From the NCBI GenBank assembly GCA_017591395.1, contig WEDG01000993.1:292944-356943 (forward strand): 64,000 nucleotides of DNA. The letters are read 5' to 3'. The notes under the pieces are model-generated. The model had not been told where the DNA came from and searched no databases. It worked only from the letters and a program-made list of their open reading frames with translations. Origin of the DNA: Schistocephalus solidus (taxonomy: Eukaryota > Platyhelminthes > Cestoda > Diphyllobothriidea > Diphyllobothriidae). Positions 1 to 11,900 of this stretch are shown piece after piece (the stretch's first letter is position 1; each line of letters opens with the position of its first letter). The translations under genes were made by a program, and so were the position numbers.

Positions 1-2829
1 CACGTGAACAGTTTGTCGGCAGATATATACGGAACTGTTTAAGGAAAGGTAATTCGAATTGAAATTATCGAGGGTATGTGCAATAATTCCATTGTGGGAT
101 TCGAAAGTGAGTAAATGTTGAAACAGAGCGCACTCTCTTGACTTGTGATGGGACGGCACCAATAGATATTGCACCGGAGTCAGTATCACGAAGCGATGCA
201 GTTGCGTTAATGGCCGTTTATAGGAGCATGAGTAGAGACTCTTTTCGTGAGGTTGGCCGTAAGGTGATCAAACGCTGTCTCGCAGTCATCGATCCGACTG
301 AACCTCGGTACTTTAGCAGCGAGTTTATATAGCATTCACACTATGCCAGCAAATTAAGTAATAAAACGCCGATACTAGGAACCCTATTCCAACGGGCTAC
401 AGAATCTACAACGTTGCCCGGAAGGTGAGACCTGGCAAAGGACCACTAATTTGAGCAGACCGGAAGAAAGATATCACCCAATTGGCACCCAAAATTCGTG
501 AAAGATGTACTGAATGTGGTAAACTAGTGATAGCACCCATAAACATATGATAGGCTTGCCGAACTTTGATATTCTTGGGAACCTAATCCAACATTGCAAT
601 GATGTTTACAGGAAAAAACTGATGAGAAGTAATTTTGGTATTGCCAAAGGAGGAAATCCCATGCCTGTTGCACCGAGATAGGACAAGCTATCTTAGAGCT
701 GGAAGAGGATTAGACGTAAGGCAGTGTAAAATCTTAAACAGTCCATAGAACTGATCAGACGTTCAAACAAGGTCTAACGTACACGTGCGTTTGTAATGAT
801 GGGGCCCTCTGGGCCTCAAATATACAAGGTATTATATATTTATTACTATACTTTATAAAGGTGGATTCTAATTACGACTGTTTTGTAATTTCGAGTCATT
901 GACGACAACCAGGGCACAATGCTCTGAAAGAAAAAGGGCGTTTTCACTGCCATCAGTTGAAAAGAAGGCCTTTGAAAGCCAATTTTATCATGATGATTTT
1001 AGTGCAAGTGCGAAATTAATATAAAATCTTACATTTTCAGTTAGATATGACAAGTGTAACAATGTGCTACCATGTTTCTATTGAAATGCGGACGTAAAAC
1101 ACTTATTCTAAAATATCAACACTTAATTAAACCGAGCCTCAATCAGCGATTGGCGAACATGATAAAACAGTAATATTACTAAATTTATAATAATGTAAAC
1201 ACATCGGTATTTATGCGTTCGAAAGAGACCACAAGAAAATAAGTTTTAATGAAAATAATATTTTTTTAAAATTTAGATTAATAGCTGAAAAAAATCTGGA
1301 AACCATTGTTTATTAAAATAAGTCAATTTAAACAAAGCTTTATGAGGTACGCGTGCAACCTTTTACTAACCTGAAACGAGACCCGCAAGGACAAAAGTAC
1401 AGTTTTATCGTCTAACCTCAGGTAAGGATAAAGCAGCAATAGCTTAAATATCCCACCCCAGTATCCGTATGGAAGCCTTCAAACGCGCTTAAAAAGTGGC
1501 AAAAGTTCAAGGGCAAACTGTTTTATGGGTATTACAGCCACCCTCTCTTATTATTTTTCGCTAGCATTGGCAAGTCTTGATTTTAAAACAAAATTGTTCT
1601 CTTGGGCAAAAGTCTATGGCCTATTTTTTGAGTATTAGTTTGCCGTTACTACTTTTGAGTTTTGGAGTGGGTGGTTGCAGCTCATTGTCAGACTAGTTTA
1701 TTCAACAATAATTTTAAAGGTTTATGGCCCATATTTTCCTATTCTATGTGCAACGTGTTTTCGACCCTATGAAGGTGTCTCTTGCATATTATTTCTTGAA
1801 TTTAACCCATGTAGAAAATTCAGTGGCGCCTATATAAAGAGATGTGAAACAGTCTCCTTACTTACTGCTTCGTTTCCATAAGCCTTACGATAATTTGCCT
1901 ATATGACACGATGTAAGCTACCCGAGAATTAGGTGGCACTGGTACGCCTATTTTCCTTCTCTCCCTTGCTTCCTTCCTCCCTCACGGCCTTCAAATGTTT
2001 ACTTAATTTCAAGGACGATTTTTGGACCACAAATCGCTATCGTGGATAAAGTTAAATACCCGTCTTTGAATGTAGTACACTAATATGTGCCGATTGCTCC
2101 ACACATCAGGCTTTGCTCAAAGATGTGTCTACAATATAATACAAAAGTTGATGCTATAGAGGTCAGTACTATGTTGCTATTGCAGTTTTGTCCACATTAC
2201 AACCTCGAGTCCACGACTGCTGTTTCTTCGCGATAATATATATTACCTTTATGAGAAATTTGCTGAATTGTTATGAGAAAAGTATACAAGGTGTTGAATG
2301 TGACCAACTAGTGATGGCATTTATCTCAGTGGCCGATGGTGTCTGCCTCTGTGCGATATATGTCATGTGCAGCAGTAGCTATGGGCTCACGGAAACTCGT
2401 CATCTGTCGACTAACCCATGCTATGAACTGGTATAACCCCTACTTTCATTGATTACATCACTTCCATTAACCGTTTTTCTGTCTTAGCATGTGAATGGTC
2501 GTACAGAGGAAGGTGTTGAAGTGAAAAAAATAGTAAACTAACAAAGTTTGTCTGCTACCTATATAATTTAAAGCCACTGAACATTGCTTTTGGCATCCAG
2601 GTCCCCCGTTGCTTCCTATGGCTACTTCAGTAAACCATGCCGTCTGCCCCATACTAGTTTTAGTAAAACTAGCCCCTCCAAATGACTGAATGTAGGCCCG
2701 AACGAATCATTCAGCAACCTAAAAAGTGGTACAGATGACCAGTCGTTAACTACCCAACGAGCCTTACTGGTATGGGTGACGGTCATTTTGAAAATCCTCT
2801 ATTAACTTTTCTGCAACTTCATTGACCAT

Positions 2830-3145
2830 CATGAATTCCGTAAATCAAAATTGCTCATCAACAAAAATATTGAGCAGGTCAGAGGGTGGCGAAGATTATC
2901 AAAGGTAGTTATATAGACTTCAGTCAGGCTTGTGACACCGTCAGTCACCAACGGCTTATGGGAAAGGTTTATTATTTATGCTTAACCTGGAATACAATTA
3001 ATTCGTATGTTTCCAAGAACATAGAATGCTCTTTAAATTTTCAACATGGCTTACCTTCTGAGCTACCAGTTGATTGCGCATTCCTTATGGACTGCACGTG
3101 GGCTGTTGCCTTTTATCGTTTTTATCAATAATCCGTAAAAAGTAA
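2830..3145 (+). pseudogene. Worn LINE reverse-transcriptase fragment
   Basis: A short stretch reads IDFSQACDTVSHQRL, matching the RT block A consensus of jockey/CR1-like LINEs (D-F-x-K-A-F-D-x-V-x-H). About 180 bases later another frame reads GLLPFIVFINN, resembling the PQGSVLGPLLFxIFINDL block. At least one frameshift separates the two. Only about 100 codons of an RT are recognisable, so this is an old, inactive relic. Assignment to a clade is not possible by eye. Confidence 0.45.
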
Positions 3146-3409
3146 TTCCTTACAGTTTCGTTATGTTGGCAGAATATAGTGAAAATGTTTTTTTCGAACT
3201 GCACCTATTCTTGATTTGGGATTGTAGTTTCTCCTAGACGGACATTATTGAAGCATTGCCTATAAACTACTGTCCGGTCATGTTGGAGGCTTTTTATTTA
3301 TGGTAGGGATGCCTTGCATGGCCGCCTATACAGGACATATAAATAGGAAGCGCCTCGCTCGCTTAAAATAGGTGTTCTTACGGTAAATTTAAGGTAGGAT
3401 AAATATACT

Positions 3410-3650
3410 CGTGTCTTAACGCTCACACCAACCCCAAACATAAAACTAAACCGTTTACTTTATATTAGTCCCTATCACTACCCTAAACCTAAACCCTACA
3501 GGTAACACAAGAACAATCTTGACCCTTAACCTAATCATGATCGTAACCTCAATTCTAACATTAATCTTGAACTTAACTGCAACCATACATTTAACTCTAA
3601 CCACCTTAATCCTTAACATAATTTCCTTGGCATTTAGCGCAAAACCACAT
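3410..3650. repeat. Degenerate CCTAAMC-type repeat stretch
   Basis: Repeated short motifs of the form CCTAAACC, CTTAACC and AATCTTAAC run for about 240 bases. Similar stretches occur at about 30670-30790 and 59930-60030. The copies are too irregular to be a telomere, and the nearby motif ACGGTAAAT...CTCGTGTC is shared with the 59.9 kb copy, suggesting a dispersed family. Confidence 0.45.
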
Positions 3651-5713
3651 GTATTGTTGGTGGTTTTTATTCCCTTATCCTGTTTAGTCGGCAATACAAG
3701 GCGTCCCTACCTTTATTTGTGAACCCATCTAAAACCTTATCGAGAAATTCACGCTTCGTCGGCCGCGTATTGCATATTCTTCATTTGGTCTCCGTATTAT
3801 GACCGAAACAGCCAGTTTTTAGAAAAATGATCAGAACGATTCTCTACGATTACCCACTTCATTTTAAATCAAAGTTTTAAACAAAGCCCATACAGGTTTA
3901 TACCTCCCTCGCTATAACAGCGTCGTCAATGTGCACACCTCAGCTGGTCATATATATTAGTGCATTGGGTAGCCGATGCCGACTTAAATTTACTTAACTT
4001 GCGATACGCCAGGATGCTGATCAAACCCGATAGATAAGTTTTTCAATGCATGCTATCAACCCTAGGGATTAAATTGGCTGCCGAAGGCATCTTGACTCTT
4101 TTTTTTTCAAATCGGTACAAAAGCTTGAAGTTAGGCGTTCAAGGGCACCTACACCCCTGTGCTTTTTGATGTTCTTTCGTTATAAGTAGTCGCATTACAA
4201 AACAACCCTTCCTAGAGCCTTGCTAGTTCCCTTTTGGATTAGCATTGTTGTTCCACTACCCTTTTTGTTTGCTCCGTTCTCCTTTCAATTTTCCCTGTTT
4301 TTGAGAAATTGAAGTGGTCATGCTGTTGTTATACAAGTTCGCTGTTGTGGTCCTTGCTCTGCTGGCTGAATTATTTTAACGCTTGCTGCAGATATCTGAT
4401 AGGCGCACTAAAGGTCACTTTTGGCTTTAGTGTCCATGCAGGTCATAGCAAAAAATACAAACATACTCTACGCAATTGTCAGGGCAATGTTTTGCATACT
4501 TATTTTAAGCTCTTGTTGTCCCTATCATTTCATTTATTATTCACATTCGCCGGCAAAGAACACAGTTATGGTGCCGCACATTTTTCAATCTCACCAGATT
4601 GATGTACTGTAACATGAGCTAAGGTTCTCTGGGGCACGTGTACGTCCAATCGAAAACCAAGACTGCATCGCTACTGCCTTTGGAAACCATACACCAAAAG
4701 CGTTTGCTACCATTTTGCTGACTTCAAAAAAACAGACCAATATACTCGCTTCTTGAACAACTAAATTAACCAAGCGATCCGCCCAGTGTTTCACTCGAAA
4801 CCCATCTTTTTCGAGTGCATTGAGTTAGAACTTTTTTGTAGTTCATGACGTCATTTGCAAGGAGTAAAGCGGCCTAATGGGCATTGAGAGGAAAGGAAAA
4901 GTGGATTTCCCTGCCGAATAGAATGTGAATAGAAAATATCTGACGAATCTGATCTAGTCAGTGTCCTATGTACACATTTTTAGACGGAAGTTGGCACTCT
5001 AACTGCGTTTTTCCCTAACCCAAACTCGAATCTTGCTGTGCGAAGCGGAAGACTGGGTAGCATGCACCATGGTCATCTTCAAGTGTACTGAAGTACAGCT
5101 TGAATGTACCTTTCATTTAAAAGAAATGCCCGAAACCTGTCACTTGAGTATCAGCAGTGCTTTGATTTACAGCGAATATATAAGGAATCTGCTGATTAGA
5201 CATGTATCTGATGAACGAATTTACAGTCTTTCGGCCATTGGTAGTTGGACTTTGAAGCAGGTACTAGGCATTCTAGGACAGTTAAATTCACTGGTTTCGT
5301 GCGCCTGGAACAACTATTGACAGGTAACTAACGTGGTAACTTTTCTGAAGAAACTGAACTGTAAACTTCAAGGGAGCGTTGATATTTCCGATTAACTTCA
5401 CAGATATTTTTTATTATCAATCGCCTAGAGGCCACTATCAAGGTCGTATTCTGGCGCAGTCATTTTTATTCTCGTTATAACCAACGAAATTTTGTAGCAT
5501 AAATATTTTGCGATCTAAATAAGATTGCTCATCTGATAGAATTGCCGTACCGGCGTAGATTCTGTCATTCATTGTCTCTTAGTATAGTCTTCTAAGTAGA
5601 CTTATAAATTACTCAGCCTCCGTAAATTGCATTGATTTATCGGAACCAAAAATAAGTTCTTTCCGTACCATTTATTTTACGATTTTAGGTCCGTCATAGT
5701 CTGTTCAACTATC

Positions 5714-5733
5714 TTTTCTTCCTGTATTATAGA
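5714..5733 (+). promoter_or_regulatory. 3' splice or trans-splice acceptor at the start codon
   Basis: A pyrimidine-rich run (ATCTTTTCTTCCTGTATTAT) ends in AG at 5731-5732, a single base before the MGAT2 ATG at 5734. This is a good acceptor site. Either the 5'UTR has a cis intron or the mRNA receives a spliced leader, which is known in flatworms, where acceptors often abut the AUG. The -3 position is A, a favourable start context. Confidence 0.55.
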
Positions 5734-5910
5734 ATGAAACTTCGAACCTTGCTTTCACGCCTGTTGCTTCTGGTGATAGCAGTCTGTTTAACGAATATCA
5801 TCCTCTACTTATGGCCAGTAAATAGGAGAACGTCGAATGGACTGTTTTCCAATACCGACCAAACTATTTCGAAAAACCTCATAGTTGATGTTGAAAACAC
5901 GTGGTATGAG
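5734..5910 (+). CDS. MGAT2: MGAT2 exon 1, membrane anchor
   Basis: Residues 1-59. A short basic cytoplasmic tail (MKLRTLLSR) is followed by a hydrophobic segment ([18 protein letters not shown]), the type II signal anchor expected of a Golgi glycosyltransferase. The donor is GAG|GTAGGT, phase 0. The stem sequence is not conserved, so linkage to exon 2 rests on topology and phase. Confidence 0.7.
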
Positions 5911-8900
5911 GTAGGTAATTATCAAAACTTGCTTTCCCTGTTAAATATGCTTATTATTTTGCAAAATTCACAATGATTATATGTTATTATTTTTTTGAAA
6001 AACGTTACGCTGTTTCTTTTTGGCCAATTTTTCATTTGATTTGTTTTTTTAACAAACATCCTGTTACTTGGCCAAATCTTTGCTTGGCGGAGCATTGTTA
6101 GCACATTTTTCTCGCGGTTAGTTTTGTATGTTTCGTGGGTTCGATGGGATCACCTTTTTTAGATCACGACACCTTCGTTTTTTGGTAATTTTATTTACAC
6201 ATCCTACTGACTGATACTTGAGCCCTTCGCCTTTCGCTTTGACGCGCGTCTGTTGAAAAGTTTTGAAGGGATTTTAAAAAAACCAACGAAATGTGGGTGT
6301 CTAATGTTCATTGAAACACTATAATTAATCATTTATTTGGCCGAGCCCGCTGAGATTTGGTTTCCCCACTGGCTGCTAGCATTCACCAACACTGGAACAA
6401 TATTCACATTATTTTACTCAGTTGGTGTTCCTTCGCCATTAATAGTGAAAGATAACTCGTTTTTATTTGCGGTTTATTTTAGTAAGTCATTTTCCTTCTC
6501 AATAAGCTGACGCTAATTGGACGCGTGCATGTTGTCGAGGACACTCATTTGGTGGGGAAGCGGCAATCACTCGCATAAGCAAGTTAGGTTTTTGTGATCG
6601 ATACGGCAGTTTAGCTGTAGATCTACATGTCCATCCTATGGATAGCTGAATGTACCTACTGCCTGCAAAAGCTTATGTCAGCTGCGGGGTCATAAACTTT
6701 TATTCATGGTTATCTTGCATTTCCAAGGGCACTGATCATAGTCCGTAGACTCTGGAGAAGTTTTCTTACATACTTACTGTTTTATCGCCTACAATTTTAG
6801 GCTTTTTGACATCAGCTTACCTGCTCGGTGTAAAATATGGGTTGCATGCTGTGGTTAAGTTCGCCCTTGTTATGCGCTACCAGCAAAAGTGACGGAGGAA
6901 ACTTATCCCGAGTTTTTTGAGTGAAGCACACTTTTGACCTGATTTCGATCCACGTGACTTTTCTCCATCGAGATTATTCAGTTCTCTGAAAGCCATCCCT
7001 CGATGCCAATTTGATTCTTTTGATTTTTGCATGCATTGCTTTGGCTTACTATACATCTAGCGATGAGATTCTAAAACGCCATTAACTTTGGCGTAATCTT
7101 GTGAATAATTTATTGACGGAGCCTAACAAAAAAATGTATTCGCCCGAAGCTTCGGATTCATGCTGGAACCGACACTGATGCTGACACTTATCTTTCATCT
7201 GATGATGAGTGCGAGCATTAAAATGATAGGCTGTTCAAAGAAAGTTCTTGTTCCAGTGATCACGTAATTTTTCATCACTCTTCAACTGCAAGCCAACCGA
7301 TGAATTCGATTGTTAGAACAATTTTTTCATCTTTTCAAGTGTGAAACATTCTTTGCTTAACAAGTCATCTAAACGATATTCCAGTTGATTTTCCTATGAA
7401 ACAATATTTATCACGTTTTTTCAATCTTTGATAGTCTCTTGTGTCCCTTGTTGGTCTTCCGCTGGAGTGCTTTAACATTTTCCACCCGTAGCCAAGTGAC
7501 TGTTAATCAGCCCTAGCAGATAAGGCCGATGTTTATGATTTAAACTCCATCAGTTAAATCGTTATCCATATTAGATTTCCTGCTTCGTTTTTTCGCTTTA
7601 CATTCTGTTTCTATGTATGAATGTATGTATGTACACAGTACTTCGCTTTCAGCTCATCCGTTCGTGGCGACGTCAAAAAAATAAGGACTAATGAACATCT
7701 ACAAAATCTGTTGGACAAGGGAATCCTAAAATCACCTGAGGAGAACGGCTTTCGTGAGGAACCGCTTCCCTCCTTCAGAGCACCTCTCCAAAAGGAAATT
7801 CGATCTGATCTAAAAGGAAACGTGCGAAAAATCAACCAAGGCCAGAAAATTTTTGGCGAATCCTTCCTCAGGGTGCCGCCAAAAGTTGTGCTTGTGATAC
7901 AGGTTTGGTTTATGTTTTCTTTTCTACTGGTTATCCCTATTTTTTAAGATAGTATCGACTCGTTCGCGGATGGTTGTGGCCGTTTTAAAAGCCTTTTACA
8001 TCGGCTGTATCCGCATATTTTTGTTCTCTGCGTAAAATGGTAATCGGTAACGGGTTGAAAAGTTTGTGTGGAAATTACTTTTCTGTAATAGTAAAATAGC
8101 CTTCATTGGAGGTTAGCTACAAAAATAACAATTCTCTCGAGTCTGGCGCATAAGCAGCCGCGGACTGGCAGTTGGAAGTGCTACAGGTGTTGAGGTGTAG
8201 CGTGCTGACTGCCTTATAAACTGCGATAAAGACCGATGACGGCACTGTGACATGACGGCTGGCGAAGCATCATTAAATAATTTTGCTCGTTACCACTGCC
8301 TTGGCATGAGCTTCTTGAGGCAACGCGGCCTGCACGCAAACTCCCCGAGAAACCTCATTAAATGTCTGATTTAAAGTCCCCTTGTTTTTCCACATTGGCC
8401 TTAATGTAGCACCAAATGACTTCATAAACTGATAATCGGGCGTTTTATTTCATACTCCCGACCGTAACTGTATCCTGTACCGTTTTGCCTTCGCCTTTAT
8501 TCAGTTTTGGAAACGACGTTTTGTGCTTGAAAGTATTTAGCATTTTACATTTTTTAGGTCCATGAACGGTTTGAAAATCTGATCGCCCTAATCGATTCAC
8601 TCTCCCGAGTACACGGAATCGAGGACACCCTCCTGGTTTTCAGTCATGACGTCTTCTTAGATGAAATCAATTCTCTGGTGGCAAACATTGGCTTTGCGCC
8701 AGTTTTGCAAATATTTTATCCATACAGCATTCAAATTTACAATTCATCCTTTCCGGCTCAAGATCCGCGCGACTGTCCTCGCACTCTCACCAAGTAGGTC
8801 ACATTCTTTGCTGTACTAGCCATCTTTCCTACTGTATCCACTCATTTTATTGCGCTAGGACCAAACGGCTTGAAACAGCCTACCAAATAGGTTGATGCTT

Positions 8901-11900
8901 TTTTAACTGGTTGAAAAATTGTCTCCTTAAAATAATCCGAAGTGCATTATTCAATTTTACTATATTGTATCTGTAAAAAAACTATTCACAAGACTCGTGT
9001 GTGCCTGGAAAACTGTCTCACACAGGAGGCAGCAAAATACGAGCAGCCACTTTTTTGCACAAGTGCACTATTAATGAGTATTTATCAACCGTGAATGATT
9101 TTTTTCTGCGAAGAAATTTGGACACAACCTAGATTGAAACTGAGGCAGAGGCTTGTAATCTCTTTTTCGATGCACATGACCTACTTATAGAAAATTAAAA
9201 AAATCTTTCGGGAACTTAAACCTCGTGTATAAAGTAGACAGTTCCTGTGTCGTTCGTAACCGTTAGTTCTTTGCATCCGAATGCAGAAAGAACAAATGTA
9301 TTTTCTTGGTTTTAGGAATATTGCGGGATAAATAAACTGAACGAACTTCGTACAGGAATGTCTGCTGATAGTTATTACAAATTTTAAGTAAGCATGCTAT
9401 TTTGTGTCCATATAACGCCGCACCGAACTGCTGCAGACATGGCCTTGACCACTGGATGGCAACGTAACCTGTCGGCCATGGGCAACCCAGTAATAACCAC
9501 ATCATTACTCTGCCATATTTGAACCACTTTCTTACGCGTGAGCGCCTACCTGGAGCATTGTTGAGTGTAAATAAGGGCCTTCCTCTTCCATATTGTGAAC
9601 CAAAGAAGTTTTTAATGTCCTAGATGAGATGTTGAATTGTATGCAGGTTGGCGAAGAAAATTCGTTTATTCGTGAAGACCGTATCACCGATTCATCGATC
9701 CTTCCCAAGAACTACACAAAAAGTGTGAAATCAAGTTCGTCGGTCGATACACGCCTGAAGAGATTAGTGGAACATGTACTAGGGAATATTGATCAGATGT
9801 TTTCCCCTGAATCATACAAAATTTAAATTGCCGTCGGGCTTCCTGATGGCAAACCAAATTCGGCTAAGTGGACTAGTTCGCGGGTTTCCCTGCGAATTGC
9901 ACTGGCAGTTTGAATGCCCCGCTGTACTTTTAAAGTTAGTCCTCGATCGACTCAAGCAAATATGGCACTTCAACCTCGATGCTTGCAGAATGCGTTCTGC
10001 CCCATCTAAATAAGTAACTCCATTCAAAATTACTTAATTTCTGTTTTTGATAAGATAAGAACAGTTTGAAATTACTTGCTTATTCGAATGTATTTTTTTA
10101 TAATATGCAACATGCTCTGTTAGTTTTTTGAGCTTATTCAACCTTCGGCAAGCTCAGAGGTGGTTTTTCATAACATGATGTCCTGTGGGCTAACCACCTC
10201 TTTTCATTTAGCCCCCCGACCTGTTGGGCCTGTGGACTACCTAAACGATACTGAGAAATCCGATAGTTCTAATCAAACCATCGCTACATACTATTTTAAA
10301 AGACTCTTCTATGGAACATTTAGACATCAAACTAGAGACGGATACTGACACTGATTCAATTAAAAGAGATGCACTCTCAACCGTAACTAATTTCCAAAAA
10401 GTATGATTGATGGATAACTTTACCATGCAGTTAGTCCAGGTACCAACTAAAAGACCAGACTCTCTTTCCGCCGGTTTTCTGCCACCACAGCTATGGGTGG
10501 TTATGCTCATCAATAGATCCCACCGTAATTCCCATGGGCCTTCTACAATTTACTCTATATTTTTCATAGTGAAGCCTTTCGACTTCCTCAGTAATTAATC
10601 TTTGAAGTTAGAATAAGTCCTTCAGGAAAAGTATATTTTGTTTGTACCACAAAGTTTCATTGCCTAGTGTTCCACCTACAACGAACTTGGCTGTTCTATT
10701 CTAAGCACACACGTGAACCATTGGTAACTAGCCGTGAGTAGACTTGTCTCTACAAGCGGCAAGACGAGTAGTTCCGGGAGCGAGATACGACCGCTGCAAT
10801 GTGAATTTCCATTTGCCTGACGTTTGGGATTTCCTTTTGAATCCGTAAGCAGAGGCAACAAACGACGGACTACAATGCTTATAGGATACATTTTCTGAAA
10901 GCCCGCCTACCTACCAAAATTAAAAGCTTCCACATCCATCGAAGATGTTCTTATGAAGTATACTTTTGACTTGGTCTTTCGCAACCGAGTTGGTTATTCC
11001 CACGAATTTACAGCAGGTGTTTGTACTGTTGGTATTTTTAACTACTCAGTTCTGTCCGAAGTAGTAGGCTTCTCGATTATTTTCGGAAGACAATTGGTTA
11101 GCATGGTCTCAATCGCCAAACACTTGAAACAACTGGAGTCACTAACTTACCTTACCTGAGTTGGTATGCTCACAGCCTGCTCGTCTATGGTGGCATCGCT
11201 TTCAAAGTCGGTGCTCCTTCAGAAACTGACGCCAATAGGGTTAGAATGAACTGGGTGACCCGAAGCCCACCATTGATAGAAATACTAAGTGACTGTTTTT
11301 AGATTTCGATCTCCTGCACGATGGAACGCCGAGCCTAGGTTCTTGTTTTTGCATAACAGACCCTAATTATCCTCAAAACTATTAGACGACACCAAATTCC
11401 ACAAAAGCACACGGTATGGTTTTCTGACTATCCATCGTGAAAGTTCATACTCCAATTAGCCTGTCATTCATGATTAGTTTGTAACTCATTGCAATCATAA
11501 GTTAACTTTCACGGCCCACATTTAATCTTTGACGTAACATCCGGATCTGCTTATCATAAACCTAACAGGCCTATCATCTTTAGCCGTTTATGCAGTATCG
11601 TGTTAGAGAATTTTTTACCATTATATGGTGGTAACAGAAGTGCGTTCAAATCATTTCTCACCAGACTTTGCTAAACTAAATACGACATTGTTTTCCCATT
11701 GTAAACTCATCTGCATTGGGTAGAAAAAAAGCTTTTGCGTTTCCGAAGCAAGGCTATCACAGCTCCTGACCGAGAGATCTCGAGACGGTCCGATGGAAAT
11801 TTGTCAACTGCCATTTCAAGTCATAATGCCGCAATTATAGAACTTTTTATCGTTAAGGTGCCCAACGATGTTTAACCCGTCTGAGTTCTTTTTCCTCTTA

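Larger units (their letters stand above)
1..5713. other. Upstream intergenic DNA, no gene seen
   Basis: AT-rich DNA ahead of the MGAT2 gene. Reading frames are short and none resembles a protein I recognise, apart from the LINE fragment near 2.85 kb. A degenerate CCTAAMC-type stretch lies at about 3.4-3.65 kb. The promoter of the downstream gene should lie here or further upstream if there is a 5'UTR intron, but I see no convincing core promoter motif. Confidence 0.5.

Noticed and set aside
3410..3650. Interstitial telomere
   Set aside because: The motifs vary in length and sequence and never form a run of exact TTAGGG or CCCTAA units.
7140..7230. PLE-end-like motif (CCCGAAGCTTCGG ... CATCTGATGATGAG)
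   Set aside because: It contains CTGATGATGAG, but no partner GAAA with pairing stems could be found, so no ribozyme or PLE call was made.
7653..7902. Alternative start of exon 2 at 7653
   Set aside because: Phase 0 at this acceptor gives a stop codon within 13 codons; 7639 keeps the frame open.
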